A DNA stretch of 64,000 nucleotides from Cellulophaga sp. BC115SP (GTDB taxonomy: Bacteria; Bacteroidota; Bacteroidia; Cytophagales; Spirosomataceae): contig NZ_JAAALB010000010.1 in NCBI RefSeq assembly GCF_009905545.1, positions 1 to 64,000 on the forward strand, given 5' to 3'. The notes beneath the pieces are model-generated. The model saw only the letters and a program-made list of their open reading frames with translations, had not been told where the DNA came from and ran no database searches. This document shows positions 44,958-54,202 of the stretch, one piece after another (the stretch's first letter is position 1; each line of letters starts with the position of its first letter). The position numbers and the translations under genes were made by a program.

Positions 44958-45518
44958 ATGAAAAAGATAAGCTTAATTATTTTGTTGGGAGTTTCAACAG
45001 CCCTAACATTCAGCTCTTTTAAAACCACTATTGTAGAAACAAGCCAATATAGACGCATTGAGGAAGTTGAATATGATACCATCAATTTTGAATCAACAAT
45101 CATTTCTGGTGTAAAATTAGGAGGTCCTTATGGCGCTTTATTAGAAAAATTAGGATCTCCAGATTCTGTTAGAAAAGAAGAAACTCCTGATGCACAAAAT
45201 AGTGACCATTTTGAAATCTATCTTTATGGAAAAGATTCTTTCTACGTAATGGACGAAATGGTAAGCGGTTTTGAGTTAAAATCGACAAAATTCCAACTTG
45301 ATAACCTTGGAGGATTGAAAGTAGGAGACCCTATTGCAAAGGTGAAAAAGATGTTTCCTAAATCTTACAAAATCCGTGATATAGACGAGTTTAATCCATC
45401 TTGGATTACTATTAGTGTACAGTTTGGTAGCTCGGATTCGTTCCTAGAAATTTATTGTGAAAACTCAAAGGTCAAAAGTATCACTACGGTGACTGATGAC
45501 GAAGAAGAGGAAGAATAA
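44958..45518 (+). CDS. Exported protein with two BamE-like repeats and acidic tail
   Basis: This 186-residue protein has a signal peptide (to about FSS, residue 20). Two internal segments, ISGVKLGGPYGALLEKLGSP and GLKVGDPIAKVKKMFPKSY, have the spacing of SmpA/BamE 'G(V/D)..v...lG.P' motifs, so I infer two tandem BamE-like folds. The tail is DDEEEEE. It is inserted between DUF4129 and DUF4350 genes, where it is not usual to my knowledge. A strong terminator follows. Role unknown. Confidence 0.65.
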   Translation: MKKISLIILLGVSTALTFSSFKTTIVETSQYRRIEEVEYDTINFESTIISGVKLGGPYGALLEKLGSPDSVRKEETPDAQNSDHFEIYLYGKDSFYVMDEMVSGFELKSTKFQLDNLGGLKVGDPIAKVKKMFPKSYKIRDIDEFNPSWITISVQFGSSDSFLEIYCENSKVKSITTVTDDEEEEE

Positions 45519-45520
45519 AA

Positions 45521-45557
45521 TAAAAAAGCATTTGAGTTAGCTCAAATGCTTTTTTAT
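45521..45557 (+). terminator. Terminator inside the MoxR cluster
   Basis: AAAAAAGCATTTGAG pairs with CTCAAATGCTTTTTT around a 4-base loop. It separates the BamE-like gene from DUF4350, so the cluster is at least two transcription units or relies on read-through. Confidence 0.9.
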
Positions 45558-45644
45558 TTGACATAGATTCATAGATTTGTGGAAAAAGTGTGTAAGGAAT
45601 GTAAGACCATCTTTTATCAACACAAAACCACATCGCACCGCTGA

Positions 45645-46889
45645 ATGACGCAGAAAACTAAATATCTTATTGTATTGGGTATTACATTATTGGGTTTTAT
45701 ATTAGTCGAAATATATAAGCCCAAGCCAGTCATTTGGACATCTACCTATTCAAACCAAGACGATATACCATTTGGAGGTGAAATATTATACAAAATTCTC
45801 CCTGAGCTTTTTCCTTCGCAGGAAATTCATGACGAAAAATTCCCTGTTTTAGCCCGACACACAGAGCAAAGTGTTGATTTACAACACACTTCTTATATTA
45901 ACATTTGTAATACTTTTACGCTAGATTCTATTTCATTGATAAAGCTGTTAAGGTTTGTGTCAATGGGAAATACGGCCTTTATTTCAGCCGAAGATTTTGG
46001 CTCGCTTGGCGATACACTGCATCTTTCGACAGATTATATCAGTATTCTGAAAAAGGGTACAGCAACATCACTTAATTTTACCCATCCAGAACTCCGTCAA
46101 AAAAAGCCCTTTAACTTTAGAATGGAAGACGCAGAAGCTTTTTTTGTTGATACTACTAAATCTACAGTACCATGGACCGTTCTTGCTTACAATCATCTCA
46201 AAAAGCCTACTTTTATGAAGGCAAAATGGGGGAAAGGCACTTTATTACTCAATTCTACACCCAGAGCCTTTAGTAACTATTATCTCATCAAGCCTCAAAA
46301 TTGTTATTTTGCGATAAATGCCTTGCGCTATCTTCCACAGCAAACTATTTATTGGGATGAATATTATCAGGCGCCTTCTATTGGTTCTCGTTTTAGGGTA
46401 ATGAACAAGTCTATTCGTAAAGCCAGCGAGGCTTCTTACGACGAATCACCTTTTAGGTTTATCGTAAGTCAACCAGCCCTGCGATGGGCTTATTATCTAA
46501 CGCTTTTGGCTCTTGTCCTTTTTATGGTTTTTGAGGCCAAACGTCGTCAACGGATTATTCCTATTATTGATATTCCTCAAAATACCTCCGTCATATTTGT
46601 CAAGACCATAGGTCAGTTATATTTTAACAAAAAAGAACATTTGACTATTGCACAAAAGAAAGTAACTCATTTGTTACACTTTATCAGAGATAAATTTTAT
46701 CTCAATACCTATCAAATAGATGAAGATTTTTTGACGGAATTGAGTAATAAATCTGGGTTAGAATTAGGCAAACTGCAAGCTCTTTTTCATACGATTCAGC
46801 ATTTGAATACGGTGAATAGCATTTCTGAAAAAGAACTTATTGAACTCAATAAAACCATTGAAGAGTTTTATCAAACGGTCAAAGCATAA
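45645..46889 (+). CDS. DUF4350 domain membrane protein
   Basis: This 414-residue protein has an N-terminal transmembrane helix (about 8-24), an extracytoplasmic DUF4350 domain (PFGGEILYKILPELFPSQE, then NTAFISAEDFG), a second helix near residues 285-303, and a cytoplasmic tail. The tail has INKLL-like HLLHFIRDKFYLNT segments. DUF4350 commonly precedes MoxR. The start may lie at the given ATG (MTQKTKYLIVLG). Confidence 0.83.
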   Translation: MTQKTKYLIVLGITLLGFILVEIYKPKPVIWTSTYSNQDDIPFGGEILYKILPELFPSQEIHDEKFPVLARHTEQSVDLQHTSYINICNTFTLDSISLIKLLRFVSMGNTAFISAEDFGSLGDTLHLSTDYISILKKGTATSLNFTHPELRQKKPFNFRMEDAEAFFVDTTKSTVPWTVLAYNHLKKPTFMKAKWGKGTLLLNSTPRAFSNYYLIKPQNCYFAINALRYLPQQTIYWDEYYQAPSIGSRFRVMNKSIRKASEASYDESPFRFIVSQPALRWAYYLTLLALVLFMVFEAKRRQRIIPIIDIPQNTSVIFVKTIGQLYFNKKEHLTIAQKKVTHLLHFIRDKFYLNTYQIDEDFLTELSNKSGLELGKLQALFHTIQHLNTVNSISEKELIELNKTIEEFYQTVKA

Positions 46890-47208
46890 AAGATAGGCTT
46901 TCGGCGGTCAGCTTTGAGCAATCGGATTTTGGCAGTATTATTAAAATGAATAATTCAGCCTATAACATATCGCTTAAAGCTGATGATTAATATGTCTGCT
47001 TATTAGGATTTTTTCAGCGATAAGTCTTTTCAAAAGCTCCTACAAAGCTTTTGAAACTGATTAATACATTACTCAGGTGATGGTGAAACCCCTTTGTGCC
47101 TTTGTGCCTCTGCCACTTATGCCTACTAATACATTACTCAAGTGGTGGTGAAACTTCACCTTGTAACTTATACTTATTGATACCATTTCACGCTCTTTTA
47201 CCAAAATT
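46890..47208. other. Intergenic region with direct repeats before moxR
   Basis: This 319-base gap carries no gene. It contains two 28-base near-identical direct repeats (47062-47089 and 47127-47154, each beginning TAATACATTACTCA and ending GGTGAAAC). Between them lie TTTGTGCC words of the CACAAAGTG family, and at 46960-46985 a decayed copy of the dispersed repeat (GCCTATAAC..GCTTAAAGC). Confidence 0.6.
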
Positions 47209-48186
47209 ATGAATTTTGAATCACGCATAGATTTAAGCGAATTACATCAGGCGGTTACAGAAATACGCGAACAAATAGGCAAAATTGTTGTTGGTCAGCC
47301 ACAAACGATTGATTTGTTGCTTACAGCACTTTTAGCCGATGGACATATTCTTTTGGAAGGCGTGCCTGGCGTTGCCAAAACCTTGATGGCAAAACTTTTG
47401 TCACGCACGATTTCGGTAGACTTTAGCCGTATTCAATTTACGCCCGATATGATGCCTTCGGATGTAATAGGCACGGCCGTTTTTAATCCCAAAGTCAGTG
47501 ACTTTGAGTTTAGAAAAGGTCCTATTTTTTCCAATATTGTACTAATCGATGAAATCAATCGCTCACCTGCCAAAACACAATCGGCTTTGTTTGAGGTGAT
47601 GGAAGAACGTCAGATTACCAATGCGGGTACTACATATCCAATGTCATTTCCGTTTTTGGTGATTGCTACTCAAAACCCTATTGAGCAAGAAGGAACATAT
47701 CGCCTCCCAGAAGCACAACTTGACCGTTTTATGTTCAAGATTTTGGTAGGATACCCCAATCTCAGTGAAGAAATTGATATTTTGAAAGGTCATCAAAGTC
47801 GCGCTAAAGAGGATGCAGGCAAAGTAGAAGAAAGTATTTCGTCCGTTTTGTCATCTGAGCAATTGTATAGCTTGAGAACAAAAGTGAAACAGGTTATTGT
47901 AGAGGAAAATATTTTGGAATACATTGCCAAGTTGATTCACGAAACCCGTCGTTCAAAATTCCTCTATTTAGGCGCCTCTCCACGTGCTTCGGTAGCCATG
48001 TTGCAAGCATCTAAAGCCTTTGCGGCCATTCGTGGACGAGATTTTGTTACGCCAGAAGATATTCAAGAATTATTACCTGCTATTCTTCGTCATCGTGTGG
48101 CACTTACGCCCGAAAAAGAAATGGAAGGAGCTAATGTAGAAGATGTTCTCAAAGGAATTGTACAAAAAATAGAAGTACCACGATAA
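47209..48186 (+). CDS. MoxR-type AAA+ ATPase
   Basis: This 325-residue AAA+ chaperone-like ATPase has Walker A GVPGVAKT, Walker B VLIDEINR, sensor 1 IATQNP, Arg-finger region LPEAQLDRF and sensor 2 GASPRAS. MoxR proteins act with von Willebrand/DUF58 partners to mature complexes. Here the usual following DUF58 gene is missing: the next element is a TPP riboswitch 70 bases on. The gene is the last in the cluster. Confidence 0.93.
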   Translation: MNFESRIDLSELHQAVTEIREQIGKIVVGQPQTIDLLLTALLADGHILLEGVPGVAKTLMAKLLSRTISVDFSRIQFTPDMMPSDVIGTAVFNPKVSDFEFRKGPIFSNIVLIDEINRSPAKTQSALFEVMEERQITNAGTTYPMSFPFLVIATQNPIEQEGTYRLPEAQLDRFMFKILVGYPNLSEEIDILKGHQSRAKEDAGKVEESISSVLSSEQLYSLRTKVKQVIVEENILEYIAKLIHETRRSKFLYLGASPRASVAMLQASKAFAAIRGRDFVTPEDIQELLPAILRHRVALTPEKEMEGANVEDVLKGIVQKIEVPR

Positions 48187-48231
48187 TTCAAACTTTTCTA
48201 GCTTCAAAATCGATTGTATCACTTTTCATCA

Positions 48232-48239
48232 TACCTTTG
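48232..48239 (+). promoter_or_regulatory. -7 box upstream of the TPP riboswitch
   Basis: TACCTTTG matches TAnnTTTG. The nearest TTG lies only 15 bases upstream, so the -33 element is not convincing. The predicted transcript would start just before the riboswitch aptamer. Confidence 0.45.
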
Positions 48240-48255
48240 TTGTCACAATCACAAA

Positions 48256-48328
48256 AAAGGGGTGCCTCATAACAACGGGCTGAGATTATACCCATTGAAC
48301 CTGATACAGGTAATGCTGTCGAAGGGAT
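48256..48328 (+). promoter_or_regulatory. TPP riboswitch (THI element)
   Basis: Canonical conserved segments are present in order: GGGGTGCC, GGGCTGAGATTATACCC, TTGAACCTGATACAGGTAAT and GCTGTCGAAGGGA. It precedes a TonB-dependent receptor gene, so thiamine pyrophosphate should repress a thiamine-type uptake receptor. A TGATAGA/TCTATCA hairpin follows at about 48334-48365, which may be part of the expression platform. Confidence 0.95.
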
Positions 48329-48435
48329 TTTGATGATAGATCGTGATACAATCTTTCTATCATTCAATCAATCAATTTTTTACGGGTTATTATTATTGTT
48401 AAATCGGACAGGATTTGGCTCCTTTACCTGTCGTT

Positions 48436-50874
48436 ATGTTTTCAAAAATGATGAAAAATTTAACGACTGAGCGCTTTTTCGCAAAAACTCTTCTAAGCGA
48501 GTTGGCGCAAAAAGCTTTTATGGTTATGTTATTGTGCAGCCTGACCATATCGGCTTATGCACAATTGAGTATTTCGGGTAAAGTAACAGACAGCGAAACC
48601 AAAAAAGGATTGGCTGGCGCAACCCTTACCATCGACAATACGATGCGTGGAACGATTACTGATGCACAAGGTAATTTTGTTATCAAAAACCTCAAAAAAG
48701 GCACTTATACCATCAAAGTAAGCTTCGTAGGTTTTGAAAAGCAAAGTAATGCTATCGAGCTTCAGCAAAATACTAACATTTCTTTTTCGCTTCAAAAAAG
48801 CTCTTTTATGGCCGACGAAGTAGTGGTAAGTGCTACTCGTGCTAATGAAAAATCTGCTGTAGCTTACACCAATGTGAGCAAAGAAGACCTTCAAAAACAA
48901 AATCTGGGTCAGGATATTCCACAATTGCTCAACTTTACGCCTTCGTTGGTAACTACCTCGGATGCAGGGGCTGGGATTGGTTACACGGGTATTCGTATTC
49001 GTGGTACAGACGCTACCCGTATCAATGTTACCATCAATGGGATTCCGCTCAACGATGCCGAATCACAAGGAGTTTATTGGGTAAACATGCCAGACTTTGC
49101 TAGCTCGACCAACTCTATTCAGATTCAGCGTGGCGTGGGTACGTCTACCAACGGAGCTGGAGCGTTTGGGGCAAGTGTCAATATGTCTACAAACGAATTT
49201 AGAAAAGACCCTTATGCAGAATCAAACAACTCGTTTGGATCATTTAATACTTTCAAAAATACCGTTTTAGTAGGTTCAGGTCTTTTGAATAATCGTTTTA
49301 CAGTAGATGCACGTTTGTCGAGACTTAAATCTGATGGTTATATCGATCGTGCTTCTTCAGACCTTCGTTCGTTTTACTTATCAGGTGCGTACTTTACCAA
49401 AAAATCTTTTTATCGTTTGAATGTGTTTTCTGGAAAAGAAAAAACTTACCAAGCTTGGGAAGGTGTTCCTGAGTATTTGTTGAGCACTAACCGTACTTAC
49501 AATCCTTATACCTATCCAAACCAAACCGATAATTATCAGCAAGACCATTATCAATTATTATCATCGCATAGCCTTTCGTCGAACTGGACATTTAATTTCA
49601 ACTTGCATTATACTTACGGACGTGGCTACTATGAGCAATTTAAGGAGCAAGACAAATTCTCGAAATACGGTTTACCCAATGTTGTTATTGGCAATACGAC
49701 TATCACAAAAACGGACTTGGTTCGCCAGAAATGGTTAGACAATGATTTTTATGGAAGTACATTTTCATTCGATTATAAAGGTAATAATCGCTTGAGTGCC
49801 AACATTGGTGGTGCTTGGAACCAATATGATGGTCGTCATTACGGACAAATTATTTGGGCACAATATGCTTCAACAGCTAAGCTAGGTGATAAATACTACA
49901 GTGGCACAGCTCTAAAAACAGACTTTAATATTTATGGAAAAGTATATTATCAATTGAGCGAGCAATTAAATGCATTTGCTGATTTGCAATATCGTACTGT
50001 TGGCTATAGCATTAAAGGAATTGACGATAATTTGGTAGATATTTCACAAAGTAAAAACTACAATTTCTTTAACCCAAAAATGGGCTTAACTTATCAGGTT
50101 TCGGCAGGAACATCTGCATTTTTGTCATATAGTATTGGTAACAAAGAGCCGAACCGTTCGGACTTTGTAGATAATCCAGGAAAAGCACCACAAGCAGAAA
50201 CCTTGCGTGATTTAGAAGCAGGTTTTAAAACACAAAAAGGAAAAGTAGCTTTTGAGGCAAATGCTTATTGGATGGATTACAAAAACCAATTGGTTTTGAC
50301 AGGAAAATTAAACGATGTAGGTACTCCAATACGTGTCAATGTACCAAGTAGCTACAGAATGGGACTTGAGTTGCAAGCAGGAGTTCAATTAACAAAAGCA
50401 TTGAAATGGAATGTAAATGCTACTCTTTCAAGCAACAAAATCAATAATTTTACAGAGGTAGTCCCAAGTTATGATGAACCTTATATTGATGTGGAAAATA
50501 AGTTTGCTAAAACAGACATAGCCTTTTCACCCAATGTAATCGGTGGTTCGCAATTGTTGTATACACCAACAAAAGGACTTGAATTAGGATTGTTGTCGAA
50601 ATACGTAGGAAAGCAATATATGGACAACACAAGCAATGAAAACCGTAAGTTGAATGCTTATTTCACCAACGATTTACGAATTCTTTATACATTTAAACCT
50701 TCTTTTTGTAAAGAGTTAGGGTTGAGTTTATTGGGCAACAACATTTTCAATACGCTTTACGAATCAAATGGTTATACTTATAGCTATATCTACGAGGGCA
50801 AAACTGTTACTGAAAACTTTTATTACCCACAAGCAGGATTTAACTTTTTGCTAGGTGTGAACATTAAGTTTTAA
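48436..50874 (+). CDS. TonB-dependent receptor, probable thiamine/TPP uptake receptor
   Basis: This outer-membrane transporter of about 812 residues has a signal peptide (ends near AYAQ), CarboxypepD_reg-like domain (ISGKVTDSETKKGLAGATL), plug domain and barrel ending in an aromatic strand. The TPP riboswitch in its leader marks it as the thiamine-regulated receptor type found in Bacteroidota. No PnuT or thiamine kinase gene follows, so the inner-membrane partner must lie elsewhere. Starts at 48436 or 48448 fit better than the TTG at 48415. Confidence 0.9.
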   Translation: MFSKMMKNLTTERFFAKTLLSELAQKAFMVMLLCSLTISAYAQLSISGKVTDSETKKGLAGATLTIDNTMRGTITDAQGNFVIKNLKKGTYTIKVSFVGFEKQSNAIELQQNTNISFSLQKSSFMADEVVVSATRANEKSAVAYTNVSKEDLQKQNLGQDIPQLLNFTPSLVTTSDAGAGIGYTGIRIRGTDATRINVTINGIPLNDAESQGVYWVNMPDFASSTNSIQIQRGVGTSTNGAGAFGASVNMSTNEFRKDPYAESNNSFGSFNTFKNTVLVGSGLLNNRFTVDARLSRLKSDGYIDRASSDLRSFYLSGAYFTKKSFYRLNVFSGKEKTYQAWEGVPEYLLSTNRTYNPYTYPNQTDNYQQDHYQLLSSHSLSSNWTFNFNLHYTYGRGYYEQFKEQDKFSKYGLPNVVIGNTTITKTDLVRQKWLDNDFYGSTFSFDYKGNNRLSANIGGAWNQYDGRHYGQIIWAQYASTAKLGDKYYSGTALKTDFNIYGKVYYQLSEQLNAFADLQYRTVGYSIKGIDDNLVDISQSKNYNFFNPKMGLTYQVSAGTSAFLSYSIGNKEPNRSDFVDNPGKAPQAETLRDLEAGFKTQKGKVAFEANAYWMDYKNQLVLTGKLNDVGTPIRVNVPSSYRMGLELQAGVQLTKALKWNVNATLSSNKINNFTEVVPSYDEPYIDVENKFAKTDIAFSPNVIGGSQLLYTPTKGLELGLLSKYVGKQYMDNTSNENRKLNAYFTNDLRILYTFKPSFCKELGLSLLGNNIFNTLYESNGYTYSYIYEGKTVTENFYYPQAGFNFLLGVNIKF

Positions 50875-50894
50875 AACCTGACAGCTTGCAAAAT

Positions 50895-50929
50895 AAAAGC
50901 CCCGAAATACTGATATTTCGGGGCTTTTG
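50895..50929 (+). terminator. Terminator after the thiamine receptor gene
   Basis: AAAAGCCCCGAAAT pairs with ATTTCGGGGCTTTT across a 6-base loop. Confidence 0.92.
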
Positions 50930-51086
50930 CATAAAGTGCGACCGTTTAATAAGATTCGCTACCACTACCTAATGAATATTTGCTATTTTTCGGAAGTATA
51001 CAAAACGTGTACACATGCGTCTTTTCCTTAATGCAAATTAATACTTCTATAATCTATAAAGTTATTCCTAGTAAGTGGTTCACAGG

Positions 51087-51113
51087 CTCGTAAGGTTACT
51101 TACGAGCTTTTTT
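51087..51113. terminator. Hairpin at the end of the PorT-like gene
   Basis: GCTCGTAAG / CTTACGAGC with loop GTTA is followed by a T run on the plus strand. It lies next to the stop codon of the minus-strand barrel gene. The T run is on the wrong side for that gene, so it may end an unknown plus-strand transcript. Confidence 0.5.
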
Positions 51114-51717
51114 ATTTGTATGTACCAAGAGGAAAACTTAGTCCTACGTTAACACTAAACACACGATTGGATACATCTAAAGTTGGACTTTTGGCAATAT
51201 CTGTAAGCCCTAGTGCATAACGCGCATCCAAATTCAACCACATTTTTTGGCTTAGTGCATAATTTACACCTGCCCCCAAAACAGCACTTACATCTGTTGA
51301 ACTATAACTACCTGCATAGTCATATCCACTCTTATTGGCTACACTTGTTAAAAAGCCTATTTGAGGACCAGCAAATACTTTTGGTCTCCAAGAACCTGTT
51401 GTTTTTTGTGAACCAAAATAGTACGTTGCAAGCAAAGGCACCTGTACATAATCTAATTTGAGATAATCATCGCTTCTCTCATAATTGGCGCCTTGTTGGC
51501 TATACAATACTTGCATTCCGAAGCCCCAGTGAGAAGTAGAGCTATAATTCAGGAAAAGTCCTGTAGAAAGCCCTGTTCTTGATTTTGTGTCAGAAAGTCC
51601 TGAGAGACTTGAAGAGTTTACCCCAATTGTAGGGCCAAAAGATAAATTTTGTGCTTTTAAAATTGGCGAACATACACACAATAAAGCAAGGATGGCGAAT
51701 TTTTTAATGTTACGCAT
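51112..51717 (-). CDS. Outer-membrane beta-barrel protein (PorT family)
   Basis: This 201-residue protein has a signal peptide (to about ILKAQ, residue 23) and an eight-strand barrel of the OMP_b-brl_2/PorT type. It has repeated Gly-aromatic strands (GPTIGVNSSSLSG, FGMQVLYSQQGANYE, KVFAGPQIGFLTS) and ends SFPLGTYK. It stands alone on its strand. Function not known. Confidence 0.85.
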   Translation of the reverse strand: MRNIKKFAILALLCVCSPILKAQNLSFGPTIGVNSSSLSGLSDTKSRTGLSTGLFLNYSSTSHWGFGMQVLYSQQGANYERSDDYLKLDYVQVPLLATYYFGSQKTTGSWRPKVFAGPQIGFLTSVANKSGYDYAGSYSSTDVSAVLGAGVNYALSQKMWLNLDARYALGLTDIAKSPTLDVSNRVFSVNVGLSFPLGTYK

Positions 51718-51843
51718 AAGATTAAGGATTTTAATGAAAAATTAAACAATCACGACATACCCAGCTGAGTCGCTGTTTGACTATAAAACCCAAAATTATC
51801 TCGAATTATTGAGCACCTTTTGCTTGATTGAGTAAGCGGTTTA

Positions 51844-53040
51844 TTACTTGAATGCCGAAATCCCCGTTATTTCAGCACCTAAAATCAAGAGATGAATATC
51901 GTGTGTACCCTCATAAGTAACCACTGATTCGAGGTTCATGAGGTGTCTCATAATGGGGTATTCGCCTGTAATGCCCATACCTCCATGTAGTTGGCGTGCC
52001 TCACGAGCTATTTTCAAGGCCATATCAACATTATTGCGCTTGGCCAATGAAATCTGTGCGGTAGTGGCTTTTCCTGCGTTTTTGAGCATCCCCAAACGCC
52101 AGCAAATCAATTGAGCTTTGGTAATCTCGGTAAGCATTTCCGCCAATTTTTTTTGCACCAATTGAAAAGAAGCGATAGGTTTATCAAACTGAACTCTTTC
52201 CAAAGCATACTTTTTGGCGGAATCATAGCAATCCATAGCAGCGCCCAAAGCACCCCAAGCTATGCCATAACGTGCCGAATCCAAACAACCCAAAGGACCA
52301 CGCAAGCCATCGGCATTAGGCAATAAATTTTCTTTAGGAACTCTGACATTATCGAATACCAATTCGCCCGTACAACTCGCTCGAAGAGACCATTTTTGAT
52401 GTATTTCTGGGGTCGAAAAGCCTTCCATACCACGTTCTACGATAAGTCCTTTGATACGACCTTGTTCGTTTTTTGCCCATACTACGGCAATATCTGCCAT
52501 TGGCGCATTGGATATCCACATCTTTGAGCCATTAAGCAAATAGTAATCTCCTTTATCTTCGATTCGAGTTTTCATACCCGCAGGATTTGAGCCAAAATCT
52601 GGTTCGGTCAAACCAAAACAACCTAGATATTCACCTGAGGCTAATTTGGGTAAATACTTTTGCTTTTGTGACTCTGAGCCATATTCATAGATAGGATACA
52701 TCACCAACGAGCCTTGGACAGAAGCCATTGAGCGCAAACCTGAATCGCCTCTTTCAACTTCCTGCATCATCAAACCATAAGCGATATAATCCAATCCTCC
52801 AGCCCCATATTTTTCAGGAATTGTTGGGCCAAAAAGTCCCATTTCTCCAAACTTTTTAACCAAGTAAGCAGGAAAGACAGCTTTTTGAGCAGCATCTTCA
52901 ATAATAGGAGACACTTCTTTTTTAATAAAATCTCTTACTGATTGGCGTATTAAGAGGTGTTCTTCGGTCAATAAATCATCTATTTGATAAAAATCGGGGG
53001 ATTCGAAGTTATCCACTTTGTTTGATTGATAAAATTCCAT
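51844..53040 (-). CDS. Glutaryl-CoA dehydrogenase-like acyl-CoA dehydrogenase
   Basis: This flavoenzyme of about 398 residues has ACAD domains in order. The substrate-arginine region is SGLRSMASVQGSLVM, the FAD motif GCFGLTEPDFGSNPAGM, and the catalytic Glu lies in VVTYEGTHDIHLLILG. The last two motifs match glutaryl-CoA dehydrogenases of lysine and tryptophan breakdown, which also decarboxylate to crotonyl-CoA. The start at 53040 (MEFYQSNK) is preferred over 53070. It is directly downstream of the HMG-CoA-lyase-like gene with almost no gap. Confidence 0.9.
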   Translation of the reverse strand: MEFYQSNKVDNFESPDFYQIDDLLTEEHLLIRQSVRDFIKKEVSPIIEDAAQKAVFPAYLVKKFGEMGLFGPTIPEKYGAGGLDYIAYGLMMQEVERGDSGLRSMASVQGSLVMYPIYEYGSESQKQKYLPKLASGEYLGCFGLTEPDFGSNPAGMKTRIEDKGDYYLLNGSKMWISNAPMADIAVVWAKNEQGRIKGLIVERGMEGFSTPEIHQKWSLRASCTGELVFDNVRVPKENLLPNADGLRGPLGCLDSARYGIAWGALGAAMDCYDSAKKYALERVQFDKPIASFQLVQKKLAEMLTEITKAQLICWRLGMLKNAGKATTAQISLAKRNNVDMALKIAREARQLHGGMGITGEYPIMRHLMNLESVVTYEGTHDIHLLILGAEITGISAFK

Positions 53041-53072
53041 GGTTTTGTTTGTTTTAAGATAAGCTGTCAAAG

Positions 53073-53909
53073 CTAAATAAATATTTTCTTACTCAATTCC
53101 ACCGCTTTCTGCCAAGCTTGATGATTGATAGGATATATGTCTCTGAATTTTTCAATAAGATTTATGGTATTAATGTTTCCCACAAGTTCGTCGTTAGCCA
53201 TAGGACAGCCACCAAAGCCTCCAAGCGCTCCATCAAAACGACGACAACCTGCCTGATAGGCTGCTTGAATTTTGTCTTCCCAATTAAAAGGGCTCGCATG
53301 AAAATGTGCTCCAAATTCGATTTGAGGATAAAGCGGAATTAAATGGCTAAATAATTGTCCAATCAATGAAGATTCTGCAACGCCAACGGTATCTGATAAA
53401 GCAATTATTTCAACACCCAATAAAGCCATTTTTTCAGCCCATTCTCCAACAATATCAGGGCTATATGGGTCGCCGTAGGGATTACCAAAACCCATAGAGA
53501 AATAAACTACTAGTTTTTTATCATGTTTGAGACATAATGCTTGTATTGCCTTAACTGTTTCGAAAGCTTGAGTAATTGAGCTATTGGTATTGCGTTGTTG
53601 GAAGGTTTCAGAAATAGAAAAGGGAAATCCTAAATAGGTAATGTGCTCAAACAAAACTGCTTGTTCGGCTCCTTTTAGGTTGGCAATGATTGCTAATAAT
53701 TTAGTTGAAATACCTTCCAATTGCAGTTGATGATATACCTCCGCTGTGTCGGCCATTTGAGGAATCGCTTTGGGAGAGACAAAACTGCCAAAATCCAATG
53801 TGTCAAATCCTACTTGTAGTAGTGTATTGAGATATTCTACCTTCAATGCTGTAGCAACAGGTGATTTCCAGCCTTGAATGGCATCTCTTGGACATTCGAT
53901 AATTTTCAT
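53073..53909 (-). CDS. Hydroxymethylglutaryl-CoA lyase-like protein
   Basis: This TIM-barrel protein of about 278 residues belongs to the HMGL/DRE-TIM family, which cleaves 3-hydroxy-3-methylglutaryl-CoA to acetyl-CoA and acetoacetate. Active-site pieces are present: ECPRDAIQGW (Arg-Asp), FGAHFHAS (HxH metal ligands) and GGFGGCPMA (catalytic Cys). The first motif differs from the usual GPRDGLQ, so substrate could differ. The start at 53909 (MKIIECPRD) is chosen over the upstream frame to 53981. It is probably an operon with the GCDH-like gene. Confidence 0.85.
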   Translation of the reverse strand: MKIIECPRDAIQGWKSPVATALKVEYLNTLLQVGFDTLDFGSFVSPKAIPQMADTAEVYHQLQLEGISTKLLAIIANLKGAEQAVLFEHITYLGFPFSISETFQQRNTNSSITQAFETVKAIQALCLKHDKKLVVYFSMGFGNPYGDPYSPDIVGEWAEKMALLGVEIIALSDTVGVAESSLIGQLFSHLIPLYPQIEFGAHFHASPFNWEDKIQAAYQAGCRRFDGALGGFGGCPMANDELVGNINTINLIEKFRDIYPINHQAWQKAVELSKKIFI

Positions 53910-53971
53910 AGGTTTTTGTTTATTGATGATTGTTTCAGTACTCAATATGATTGATTCTTGTGAAAAAACAA

Positions 53972-54006
53972 AAAATCCCAATCAGAAGATTTCTGACTGG
54001 GATTCA
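53972..54006 (-). terminator. Terminator after the GH127 gene (minus strand)
   Basis: On the minus strand AATCCCAGTCAGAAA pairs with TTCTGATTGGGATT and is followed by a T run, about 200 bases after the GH127 stop codon. Confidence 0.85.
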
Positions 54007-54202
54007 TGCAATTACAATGGTTAGGTAATTAGAAAATGTCTTTTTTTGAGAGTGAAAGTATTTGTTATTAAAACGTCTAACACAAAGCTCTTAGTATAAT
54101 ATTGGATTGAGGATTTATGATTTGGGATATACAAGGTAATATGATTACTTGATACAGCAAGCAAAAGAGCATTATCTATTTTGCTTGCTGTATAGCTTAA
54201 AT

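Noticed and set aside
47062-47154. CRISPR-like array
   Set aside because: There are only two imperfect repeats, no further units, no leader and no cas genes.
51087-51113. Small RNA between 50930 and 51110 ending at this hairpin
   Set aside because: The hairpin and T run are present, but no promoter with a proper -33/-7 pair was found upstream and no repeated structural motif appears.
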